From: Nephromyces sp. MM_2019
Lineage: Eukaryota > Apicomplexa > Aconoidasida > Nephromycida
Reading direction: 5' to 3'
DNA: 64,000 nucleotides
Assembly (NCBI GenBank): GCA_015657535.1
Contig: JADHZB010001136.1
Coordinates: forward strand, 1-64,000
Shown piece after piece: positions 1 through 11,551 of this stretch; position 1 is the first letter of the stretch; each line of letters starts with the position of its first letter. A program made the position numbers and the translations under genes. The notes below the pieces were generated by a model, which was not told where the DNA came from, made no database searches, and worked only from the letters and a program-made list of their open reading frames with translations.

Positions 1-13
1 TACCTTCTCACAG

Positions 14-2342
14 ATATAGATGAGTGTGCTACTAACAATGGAGGATGTGACGCTAACGCGACTTGTACAAACAAAATTGGAGAAGCACCCGAATGTACAT
101 GTGCTAAAGGTTATGAAGGAAATGGCCTGACCTGCGCAGGTAGCGAGAATATATGCACGAGTATTGCTACGTTTTTAGTCAAGCTAGTACATGTAGAAAG
201 GTCTAATATGTTTGAGATATTGAGAAATATCCTGAGTCTATTCAACAGATATCAACGAATGCATCGTTAACAATGGCGGTTGCGACAAAAACGCCACATG
301 CAAAAATATGATTGGAGTTCCTCCACTGTGCGAGTGCAAGCCCGGCTACGAAGGCAATGGAAAGAATTGCAGAGGTATTTTTTTATGAGCATGCAAAATA
401 GATTAGTTTGTTCAAGCCACTTTCTCTCGCTATGTATCATCCGACTACCAAGGATAAAATCATTTTGAAGACTTTTGGGTTTTTTTTGAATTCCTGAAGC
501 TGACTTTTGAATTTTTTTGCAGATGTTGATGAATGCCTTCTAAACAATGGAGGCTGTGATCCGAATGCGACTTGTCAGAATAGAATCGGCAAAACACAGC
601 TTTGCAGTTGCAACGATGGTTTTGTGGGAGACGGAAAATCCTGCAGGGGTAATTCTTATTTCAATATATGAAGCAAAGGTGTAATGAATTGTACCTGAGT
701 CTAGCAAAAAAAATTGCTATTATTTTCACTTAAATTGAGATGAAATTATACGACTGCCTTGTGCGCTTTTACGGCATACCGCTTCATTGTGCCTTTAAGT
801 GCCCACAGACCTATATGTTTTTCATATATCCACAATATGAGAAAAATAAATGTATCATCTGAGTTAAGGGTGTGGCTCATGCTCTTTGTTGTGATAACGC
901 AGTCAAGCTTCCATGTCTGGATAACGATAATGATTGCGTTGCGAATGCGCAGTGCAAGCAGGAAGAGCCTAAGGAATTGAAACAATACAAGTGTATCTGC
1001 CCCAAAGGTTACGAGGGAAATGGAGTTAAAGAACCAGCGGGAACCGGTTGTACTAGTAAGCGCACACTAGCTTTTATAAGAGCATGAAACATTTGTGCTG
1101 CTTGCATAAGGTTGATTTGCATTATATATAACCGAATGTACGCTAATCCGTATTAAAAATCAGATATTAACGAGTGCTTAATTAAGAATGGAGGGTGCCA
1201 TGCTATGGCAACTTGTCAAGATTCTGACGGCGGTTTTACCTGTACCTGCAAGCAAGGTTATATTGGGGACGGATTCACATGCCTACGTAAGTCTGAAATA
1301 ACTATAATATTGTTACCTATATCTCCCGCTTAATTGTACACGGGTTCAATATCTGAAGTTTTATTAGTTGAAAACCTAATAAATTTTACTGCTTGCAGGT
1401 AATCTGGTAAGGATTTGTGCCTACCAAAAGCACATATGCCAATTTGCTCTGCTTTAAAACGATGCCAGGAGCAAGGCTTGGGCCTGTAGCTTCGCGGAAT
1501 TTCAATATTCTTTCAATCGAGCTTATCTAACTCTAGCGCTAGTTTATCCACACTTCAACTAATTTCTATTTTTGTACCTATCTCTTAGGGATTTTTATTG
1601 TGTTTCGATCTCAATAATTTTTATCAAGGCTACTTAAAATAATATTTCAAAACTTCACCAATGAATCTCGGTATTACCGAACCAATTGACTCTGATTTGC
1701 CTTAACTACTCGCCAAATTACATTCGTTGCAAATTCGGATTCGTACCTACAGAATATCCATTAAAATTTCAACGCTAAAACTTCCTCAGTGACTTACTTG
1801 AAGGCGAAAGAGTAATTATAGTTATAACTCTCTTGTGTCTTACCTAATTCTTAGTCAAAGGGTGGATCCTTTTCGGGAACAAGTATCTCCACGCCAAAAC
1901 GTGAGGAGAAAGCCCAAAATGTTGGAAAAGAGGCAGAGTTTCCCCCCACTAATATAGTGTACTTATCCGCTGGTGGCGCACTGGTGTTCTTAATGCTAGC
2001 AGGGATATCCTTCGTAGCCTACTCCAGATACCTCAAAAGAAGGTCTTGATTTTTTAAAGCTAATTTAACAATTTTCGGTTTATGCAGTGAACTAAAATGG
2101 CTCTAAATATAAAAAAACGTTTTGATTCATTTTTTAGATCATATACCGAGGATTTAATATACGAAGGAGATCAAGTGGCTGAAGCTGACTTCTTTGCTTC
2201 TGACTCAGAGGAGGTTACCGCAGGTAAAATAGGATCATTTCAATAAAAAATCTATTTAGCGGCTCATAAAATTATCATGGCTCCATTAATATTAAGGCTA
2301 AAGCATTTTATCCCTGTCTTCACTGCAGTAATGATTGCTTGA
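14..2342 (+). CDS. Multi-EGF type I membrane protein, 5' end outside window (micronemal type)
   Basis: Exons: 14-139, 249-374, 523-648, 864-1055, 1164-1286, a proposed 8-nt exon 1399-1406, 1861-2042, 2138-2223, 2329-2342. Each of the first five exons encodes one EGF-like module (start D/N-I/V-D/N-E-C, Asn-Gly-Gly-Cys, six Cys; the fourth is divergent), and all are flanked by phase-1 introns. The calcium-binding EGF signature is clear in modules 1, 2, 3 and 5. The exon at 1861 carries a short linker, a hydrophobic span ([19 protein letters not shown]) and a basic stop-transfer (RYLKRR). The last exons give an acidic tail with YEGDQ and DSEE. Known for the family: such proteins in apicomplexans are secreted from micronemes and act in adhesion or as escorters; that role is inferred here. 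The 5' end is missing. Uncertain: the 8-nt exon, chosen because it alone restores frame, and the C-terminus. A stop at 2046-2048 or read-through to 2246 are alternatives to the strong acceptor before 2329. Confidence 0.85.
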
Positions 2343-5057
2343 TGCGGTAGCCATGAAAATTAACGGATTCAATTTAAAGGAGATACGCGGTTTGAAGCCT
2401 AAATCCTCGTAGAGTATACTTCATAAAATAATACCAGGAAGATTGTTATTAATTTATGTGCTTTTAATAATATTACAAGCAGCTTGCCATGCAATGGGTA
2501 ACCTGGGACACTGGACGCATAGAATGGCCATTACTAAAAGTACAATTCCTGGCTAATAGCCAGCTATGCATCACCAGTGGTGCTATTTCTCTCGCAGAAT
2601 TCCAAAAAAGCAATTGTCTACACGAGTTTAGTCGCGTTAGCATAGCGTAGCGTAGCGAATACCTCATAATTAAACAAAAGCGTCTCAACAAAACGACGCG
2701 GGGCTTGACGGGATTTAAGCAAGCCAACTACCAAGCCTTTAAATACCTAGTTATTATTAGTTGTAGAAACTACGCTTCACCTCTTGGTTAAGCATGCTTC
2801 CGACGGGGTAAGTACTATAGTAGTTCGATTTCGCACATAATCAGCTTACATCTAGGGTTCTAACATAGTTCTAGACTTTTTTAATAAAAGCTTTATTCAG
2901 CAGAAGCTATGACTGCTTCGCTGCCCTAAATTTGTTCCTCAAAAAATAACACTGCGAAACTCTACCGAGAATTTAAGTGTATCGTGCTTGACAGTTTGCT
3001 ACTTTCACAAGTTTATCAATCTTAACATTAGTTGATTAGCCATCCCCCTTTGATTAATTATCGCATTTTTATTGGTATCAACTTCGTTATTTTGAATTTC
3101 CTGGAAATATAATGGAAGCAGGGTACTAGCGAACAGTCATCAGTGAGTAAAGTGTTGATTGGTAGCAGCAAGGGCGGCCGATAAATGAGAATTTCAGCAC
3201 TAATACTGCAAACGTGTGGCACCACCCAAGTCGCTGATCTGAAGTTGATATGCCCTGCACATTGAAAAGGGAGCACAGCACCCGAGTGTATTCAAAAAAT
3301 GTATACAGTAATGCATCTGCTGCATCGATCAGCCATCTGTATTCAACTTTCCACTCGTACGCCAAAGGTATACCTATCAAAGTTCTATCAGCCTTAATGT
3401 CACTCGAGACGCGTATACCCTTTTGCCTCGCTCAGCTGTCGTGGCAGCTCTACTATTTGCACATTCATCCTTTTTAACAAGCAGAGCCCTGCACAAAGCT
3501 GATCAGAAAAAAATAAATGACTCCGGAGTTCATAAATTGTGCAACCCATGAAGAAGACAACCGGTGCCCCCCGAAAGGTGTGCTGTGCTAAAGTCTCGTA
3601 TGTCACCAGCATACTATCGCATAGTAAGGACGAAAATTGGAAGAGCCAAAAAGTACGATTGCCACTTAATTTAGATGCTGTGTGCTCATCCTATACACAT
3701 GCAAAATAAAAAGGTAGCGAAGTGGGTTCACGGTGTTTTACGCCGCTTTGCCGTACTTTAGGACAAATTAAAAGACCACCTTCAGCAACTCCAGAATGAT
3801 CACGCAAGTTTTAAGATCTCCAAATGATCTAGCATCAACAGTGGCCCCAACTCGAGATCGCAACTCCCTAGAGAGTTTGAGATCTCATCTGAAACACAAT
3901 GAACCTTTAACCACAAAATATGTCACGGCAGGAACACAGAATTCCCCAATTAGTATTCTTGAAAATGGCATGCAACGAGTTCGTATCTGCATTAGCTGAT
4001 AAACCCATGCTCAGTTGCCCATCGGTGCAATGCGCTCATACTCAAGTACCGCAGGATGGCGCGCAAGACACATGAAACACACTCAAACTGAAATTTCTGT
4101 CATAACATCGAAGATAGGTCAGCAGTAAATTTATCGCCTGCCAAGGTAGCATGGTATTTAAGAGCAAACGGTTTCTTTAATCAGCAGATAATCCAACTCA
4201 TTGCCTAGGTTGGTGCTGCGATTACAAAGAATATGCGCGGTAACACCTTCACCAGCAGAATAAAAGAAGAACCTCACAATCACGGGGGATAGCTATACAT
4301 CTAATCCTGCGTGCTTCATGGCTACATAAGGTTGTGCCAGAAATATGATAACCGTCCACAGTCCGCTTTCAAGCATGTAAAATATCACTCTGCTATTCAC
4401 GCACACGCCCATCTATGGTCAGGCAAGGTTACGAATAATGTTGACACAAGATATACCGGCAAAGATGATATCTTTTCGCAATACCAAAAGATTTAAAAAA
4501 AGAAGCGGTCGAAATGCAGAAAACCTCGCATGAATCAATAGAAGACAAACTTTCAAAACACGGTTTCATGCGTGAAACGATTAAAATATTTTTTCGAAGC
4601 AACCAGCGCAAAGACAAAAATGAAAGATAAGAAAGGGAGTTTAATCATTTTTAAAATTTAAATCTATCAATCCGTGGTTGATAAAAATTTTTCAACGAGC
4701 CCAAAGGTTCTATATTTTCAATGGAGTGTACATACCCTATAATCAACAGACCTCTAAAAGAAATGGGAATACCTACGGTATAGTTATTCTGAAGAAAGAA
4801 GTTAAGCATGTACGTAGTATCATTAGTGTAAATGGTGCTGAATATAATAAAATTTTATACACCATTTCACAAAGAAATGGTGCCACCATGACATCGAAAC
4901 AACTGTGCAAAGGCAAGGAAATACGTTCACCTTAGCACGCAAAAAATAATAACACAAAATCTACATACCACGCAGTAAAAAAGAAGTGAGGATATTCAAG
5001 ATGCCAGATACAGAGATATAAGTGCCTCAAATATTCCATAAGCCTGCATAACCATAA
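2343..5057. other. Intergenic stretch, no gene recognised
   Basis: This 2.7 kb interval lies between the 3' ends of the EGF gene (+) and SPT4 (-), so it is a convergent interval. Open frames of up to about 85 codons occur but show no motif, no splice-consistent continuation and no low-complexity structure. A short GTAGC-type run sits near 2637-2660. I see no tRNA, rRNA or repeat. Confidence 0.5.
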
Positions 5058-6544
5058 CTATGGAGCACCGTCATAAAAATCTGTTCTCTCCGCATTTAGC
5101 GATACAGCGTAGCATCCTGGTAGCCGATCAGCTGCACAAAAAAACAATGATAGTTGTAATAAGATAGCAAAACAAGAGAAGTTGCTCGGGAATTTTAGGA
5201 GTGCTTCTACATTTAGTAGCACACCAGTGTTGAACATATTTTCACTGTTATAAAAATATCTAAAATATTTTACCTAGCTTGTTATATCTAGCAACCCACG
5301 ACTTCTCAGGCTTCAAAACTGCTATCATTCCACTGAATCTTGCAGCAGTAAATGCTGAAAGGTGGTCACCTCCACGAGAATGATTACAATTTGGACATCC
5401 ATCTCGAAACTGCAAAGTGAAAAGTGAAGGGAACCAAGTAAAGAGCAAAACCACCTTCAATTAAAAAGTACAATCTGGGAAAAATAAAAACAAAATTTAT
5501 ACACGGATTGATGCACGAGAAAAGCTGGCCATAAACCACGCGAAAAAAACGCTTTTCCGCAAAAAATATTCCAGCCATATTTTATTTCCCTCAAAAAATT
5601 TAGAATACTATACAAATTCGTGCCCTTCATAAAAATTATCTTCGTATCTGCACATACAGAAAAGAGGAAACGTACTACCACTATACATAATACAGTCCAT
5701 CAAATATAGTTCTGAAACACTCGGAGCTGGACCAAAAAAAAATGAGGTATAGCACACAGTACACACGGATAATCTTGACTGATATTAGCCTACTTGCGTT
5801 CAAGCTCAGATAAACAGTAACCATTAAAAACAGAAAAAAATAAAGTTGATGGTAAACTCAATATCTGATTATCAACAAAGTCTTCTTTGCAAACCACACT
5901 CAGAATGCATTCAAACAGATACTTTCCATTCATTCTCAGGTTTACCAGCATTCATATTGCACGCAGCGTGAAAGAGCTGTGAACTTCCTAGCTGTAAAAC
6001 GTTTGATTTGCAGTATAACCCCCCAACGTCAAGAAACTAAGCACAGGCATACACACCGTGCAGGACCATGAGATCTAGCCGCAAAATATGTAGTACCTGG
6101 TTCTCGCTCAGAATTAATTTGCAGTTAATACAAGCCCTCAACTTATAGACTGTCTTTTCGAAGGTTTCCCCACTAATCTCTTTCCGTTGTCGAGTTTGTC
6201 CTCTGGCAAATAAATGCACAAAAGCAGATATGTGCCATCGGGAATAATAACTACATATCTTATAATTTACAAAAAACATGCTTCGACACAAACCAATGAT
6301 ATATAAAGGATACGCTAGTCAAATAGACAGCAAGGGCAGGCTAAATCATGCTAAATCAACTAGCTCGCTAATTATCTGGCTCACCGTTGTGCATACCAGC
6401 ACCTGTAATGACAGTTAAGAAAGTGACAGGGCATGCCAGCATGCACTGAAATAAAAAACCATGGAGTATCTTTCTATTACCTTGGAATAGTGTCAAACTT
6501 ATTGATTTCTTCATCATAATCCCTTTCTTCACCGTCTTCATCAG
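5058..6544 (-). CDS. SPT4: Transcription elongation factor SPT4 (DSIF subunit)
   Basis: Exons in transcript order: 6544-6481, 6202-6097, 5409-5274, 5131-5058 (stop TAG). SPT4 pairs with SPT5 in DSIF, which controls RNA polymerase II pausing and processivity in the nucleus. The recognisable core is RACINC followed by GCPNC, giving the four-Cys zinc finger, then FSGMIAVLKPEKSWVARYNK, the most conserved block of SPT4, and PGCYAV, matching the PG-x-YA motif near the C-terminus. Junction phases are 2, 0 and 1, all consistent. The visible part gives about 125 residues, the usual SPT4 size, but with an acidic stretch (DEDGEERDYDEE) before the zinc finger that most SPT4 proteins lack. The first coding exon is not certain; 6782-6731 (ATG, donor in phase 1) fits but is not supported by homology. 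Confidence 0.88.
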
Positions 6545-9500
6545 CTGCATATAAGATAAGTGAAGTCTATAGGTTTGCCACTAATTTTTTCTTGCTATGA
6601 TTAATACGAAATAGAGATATATTCACTATTTAAAAAATTGGTTAATGCCCTCCGCCTTAACATGTTAAACGGAAGAGCGAAATAACAAAGCCACTCAGTG
6701 ACTGCATGAGTTGCTGCACAAGAGTAGCACCAAGATTGTGTGTGCGTGACTGCGCCCCATTTCTCCTCAAGTAATAGCTCATTTCTTGACAGCTCGAAAA
6801 AAGAATTTTCAGCTAAATGTGCTGAACTATAAATTCATAGTAAAATAAAAAACGAAGATCTTTCTAATCACGAAGCAACGGATAGCACAGCAACATCGAT
6901 TTGCATGGAGCAACGCAAAACAGACAGGAGAGAGCGAGCAATCACTTAGAAATGCATCAAACTACAAGAAAGTTCCTTTCAGGAAAATAAATGTGCCTAT
7001 GTACATTTCGTAGTCATCTTGGGATAGAAGTACTTGGAGATCTTGAAGATTGCTTTCCAATCAGCGAAAATTCATGATAGTTATTCTTATTTTACTCCAT
7101 AGTATTGCGCACACAAGCTTACAATAGTGGGCAGCTGCCAAAAGTTGGAGAGCTACTGCGAAAACTCCTGCCATGCATATCACGTGACTCTGCAGTGCGA
7201 AAGTGTTGCAAAAGTGCCTCCATCCTACCTACTGTCGCGAATTGCGACTGTTGTTTAACTTCGATCGGCTTCTATTTCGGAGGCGCGTATATCGTAGCTT
7301 ACTGCACATCAGGCGTTGTTAGCGCCTTTGTGTATACATTGCATAAACGCTGTGCTCGACGGCCAATGTCCCGGATTGTAGTCACGTAGCGAGACATTAA
7401 TAGTTTATGCTACAGTTCCTAAAAATTATATTAAACCGTGTTTTGTTAAATATATTCCCAACCTACCTCGGACAAATCTAGACTGCTGACTTATAATAGC
7501 GCTTTAACATGGGTAGTATTACTGCTAAAAGTGTAGCTCATGGCCTAGCATCATTCTAAAATAGCCGATATTAATAAATTAACATCGGATAAGCCTCCCA
7601 CTTTAATGCCGCCCTAAAGCGGCTTTAATCAGCTTCTCAGAATGTGTTAAATATAAAATTCACCTTGTTCTTATATTTGGTAAAATAATGGGATGTATGT
7701 GAATCCCGTAGAAAGACGGTAAGGTTTTAGGAAAAAAATTTGACAACAGGAAAAGTTTGTGAGGAAGTCAACTCTAGAAAAGAAGCAAAAATCTGGAAAA
7801 GTAATTTTTTATGCTGCTTCTAGCATTAATAAATTACTTGATGCTTATTTCCCTTAAAGGGAGTAGTGTAAAAGGTAACAAGCTTGCTAGCACAACTTTT
7901 TTTAAACCCAACCTCTTCAAAAAGGAAAATATTGGTAGTTTACCAGCGGGTAGTAGGCTTGCAATTTGCGAAAATATTGTGCTTGCTATGAATATCAGCA
8001 AATAGGTCGAAATCTGCCGGAGCTTTTTTTTCTTTTGGTATAACAGCACAGTCATGGTTAGAATATTCTATACCAGCCTTTGCACAGCTTAAGCGCTTTT
8101 TCAGACGCATAATGAATCAGCAGTGTAAATACATTGAGACTGTCATCCATGAAAGCAATTATGCAAAATTATAGGTGTTTAAAGTTGGGTAACACTTCAA
8201 ATAGCTATTGAAACGTCCGTAACTAACACGAAAATGAGGGAAACGATGATCAATTTACCACGATCTTTCTGCCCTGGTTGCACCCCCTCAGCGTGTCAAA
8301 TAGCTGTTCGCGTTAATGCTTTTGCATTTAGAGCGTATTAGAAGCAGTTTACAATGCAAAAATATACCTTACCCACGGTTTTGTGTTTGTCGTAGCTTTC
8401 TGCTTTCGCATTATTATTGGAATGTGGCAATGCCATTTTTTTACGTCGTCGTATGGATCCATCCCCAGATGAGCAAACTAGACAATCTTGGATATAAAAA
8501 AACTTATAGTTTAGAATAAGGCAAAGTAAATTTTCGAGCCATTTCATTTATTCGTGTGATAAAAGTTATTTTGGGCAACCCATTGCAGTCTTGAAGCTCT
8601 GGCATGTATATTTTCCAGGGCAATTTCGCTATAAAAGTTGGTGCAATTTTTTTAAGGCAGCAAAGTGTCTGGTTAGGGGCATTCAGCGCTTAGCGCAGCT
8701 GGATACATATTTATGCTTTTTTTTAAATCAACTATTTCTTGTAATCAATATGGTTTTCGAGGTTTAATCTCGCAAGCCGATTTCTAGATGTGTTTTTAAA
8801 TACCCAAATTAAGCCAAGAACGTAGAGGTTGAAATCGCTTCACTCTAAATCCCTGGCTATAAAAAATTCTAATCATTTTACTTTAAATAGCCTTAGATGT
8901 GCTTCAATCCAGTATCTCCAAGAAAAAAATTTTAAAATTGGTGTAATGGCTATTATAGCATATAGCATATAGCATAATGTGTTTTGAAAATATGATAGGC
9001 ATTTAAGAATGGCACCAAAAGTTTACCCCCATGAATTGAAGTATGCTTACTTCACAGTCGGACACTTATATTCTATTTTTCTGTCTGTTAGAGCATTTTA
9101 TGCTCCTATTTGGAGTATTTTTTTTGTATTCCTTAAATCATGCGTTGACGCATGGTCACCTGTAAATATACCTGTTGTTTGGGGTAACTGAGCATGTTTG
9201 CATGATACACTTTTAACCGCCTATTTCAGATTTGAGATTTTTTCGCAGGCAATTGGATAGCCCCTAATTTGATTAGTTTAATTTTGATGACCATGTTTTT
9301 GCTTCAATTTCAATAAAATGAAGAAAGAATAAAAATTAGCGGTTGAAGTTTTCCTCCTACTTATAAAATATGCTGGAATAATTTCTGAGCTTATCTACAC
9401 TTCTATCACATCCTATATGGTTAGCGTTAAAAAATTTGTACCATGGTCATCTCAGATGGTGAGGTGCGCAGGCCATGCGAGGAAAGACTCTTTAAAAGTT

Positions 9501-10098
9501 AATAGCTAAGGCTCCAAATATTAAGACGAAAAATGCATAGGTCGCTGTGAAACCATTAGAATGCTCTTTTAAGGCCCAGAAATGATATTCCCGCCAAGCT
9601 GGCTATTTTTTCAAGGACAAGAGCCACGGAAGTTTTGCGTATTATTAATTCTTAGTAGCATCTGCAAACTTGGTAGCTTTTAGCCTCATCACTTGCAAAC
9701 GCGATGCATTTACGGGGTTTTTATAGAAAAATGTCCTGATATTTAAGCAATGAATAAGCAAGCCTCCTGATTGCGAATTATGGTACAATCGATAGTTTAA
9801 AAGGTCCCCTTCGAAGAGCGGTCGATTTGAAAATTAGTATTCGCGGAATTATAGAGGCTTTTCATAACGGTATATAAAGATAGCGCAGCAGCTATAAGGA
9901 TCGTACGCACCTGCTTGAATGAATTTTCATTTTTTGGGGGTAAATATTGAGCTATATTCATAGTTTAGGAAGTGACAATGTACAGAAGTTATGGACAGCA
10001 AAATTATTAGTGCAGTCTGCTAATAGCAACCCAAATCAATGGCCTCATTAAGCAGAAAGACAGGAAACAAGCGTGTTAGCTCGTATTTATCGCTGAGC
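6545..10098. other. Region upstream of SPT4, no firm gene
   Basis: It may contain the first exon of SPT4 (candidate 6782-6731, minus). A minus-strand open segment near 7058-7020 reads as a short helical peptide (SNLQDLQVLLSQDDYE) and could be an exon, but no partner exon was found. A run of TATAGCA units lies at about 8955-8980. Open frames at 7105-7389 and 9009-9191 (+) have no recognisable motif. Confidence 0.4.
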
Positions 10099-10767
10099 TT
10101 ATGAAGTGTCGTTCTTCTGAAGATGGCCATAGAGTTTATCAAATGTGCTCGTATTATCTAGAAGCTTCTGTATAAGCAATCCCACGAGGCTTTCAGTCAG
10201 CAATGTGCCCCTGTATAGGTTTTACCTAAAAATTGAGGCTAACGATTTGCTCGCAAGCGCATCAATGGGCAGCGGGGTTTACGGAGCGAATGGCAGAGGA
10301 ATGAATTTAATTCACCACGACATAGCTACTCATTTCTACTCTCTAGTTTCTGGCACTCCTGTAAACCATAGCCAAGAAGCAAAGGGCAAGAAAAAATTGT
10401 TTTGACCACTTCATATACAACATACTACTTGGTTGAGCGGACCTGGTGTAAGGTACGTGAATTTTTGCTTTTTTCTTAGATTTATGCCATTTTGTCGAAG
10501 GAATGGAGAATTTCAATATACTAGACCACGATCATTCAACATTTCGGGCCTGCATTATGCGTCGTGCAGCTATTTATGTACTGCTTGAAGATGTTGTGGG
10601 GCACGAAATTTAACTGATCCTTTCTCTGTACCAAGGTATCGCCGTCATATGGTTCAATTTCGCTTTCACAGCATTGCAGCGGCACGCTCATCCAATCGCA
10701 CGCCAATCGCAGCACTCTTGTCAAAAATATTAGCTTAGGTATAGCTTCTTTGTACACAGCAGCCAAT
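10099..10767 (-). CDS. Candidate two-exon 3' part of an unrecognised gene
   Basis: Exons 10767-10582 and 10210-10099 (stop TAA). I do not recognise the protein. The second exon has a CAG acceptor and encodes a leucine-rich helical C-terminus (ESLVGLLIQKLLDNTSTFDK). The first ends in AAGCA|GTACAT in phase 2, which matches the next exon and yields a continuous frame. Its 5' acceptor has a poor pyrimidine tract, so the upstream limit is doubtful; more 5' exons are likely. Codon content is less AT-rich than nearby non-coding DNA. It could also be a chance frame. Confidence 0.35.
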
Positions 10768-11045
10768 CTTTACGATTCAAACCCTTTCACAGGTTTTACT
10801 GGTGTATACTGCTACCTTTCAAAAAGACTAGTTCATCTGAAAGCTTCATCTTCAAAAAGGTAGGAGGCTAGGTAATTTTTTCTTATGATTATGGATGCAC
10901 TTTACAACCTTTTTTTCTTCAAGAATAAGCTGGATTAGTTTGTGCTAAAATTTCAGCTCAAACTTTTTAATACCACGTAAGTTCGCCATTAGTTTTAGGA
11001 TTGTGCAAAAGATGTAGGTAAAATTGTGATTGTAGCTATCTATGC

Positions 11046-11288
11046 ATGGGGAAATTTAAGTTATCAGGCATAACCGCTATTGGAGCAAAGTTTCTACGTG
11101 GCGAAGCTATCAAATTGCAGGGCGGGTAATTCTTAAGCGGCTGCTTTTACCACTTTAGTTGGAACCTTGCACTTAGAGACTGGTAAAATTTGTGCTCGGC
11201 AGTAATTTTATAGTATATTTTGCCTTATATTTATTACAGCCTGGTAGAATCATTAGGCCCACCTATCCAGCTACTCCAGCATTTGTAA
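11046..11288 (+). CDS. Candidate small three-exon gene, 50 residues, unknown function
   Basis: Exons 11046-11125 (ATG), 11159-11182 and 11240-11288 (TAA). Both introns are GT-AG, only 33 and 57 nt long, with good pyrimidine tracts before TTTAG and TTACAG, and both junctions are phase 2. The product starts MGKFKLSGITAIGAKF and ends PPIQLLQHL. No family is recognised and there is no signal peptide or membrane span. It lies tail-to-tail with the alveolin gene that ends at 11552. The short introns and lack of homology keep the call tentative; the exons could instead belong to a longer gene with upstream exons. Confidence 0.38.
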
Positions 11289-11551
11289 TTCATTACTGAA
11301 ACCCTGGAATATTTGCTTTTCATTGTTTCTGCGCCATGGAGTCTTCTGAGTAGGCTGTCAAAATAAAAATTTTGCACGTCTATTAAATATTAATTTTAAG
11401 AATGCGACCGAGAACTTTTTAATAATCGAAATTAGGTGCCTATTAATTTAAACACTTTTGTGTTATTGGAGTTAACATATGCCTTGCCCGTTTCCTAGTA
11501 CCCTGCGCCTATTATAATGGTACGGCGAACAAGCCGCGTCGTGAATTTATT

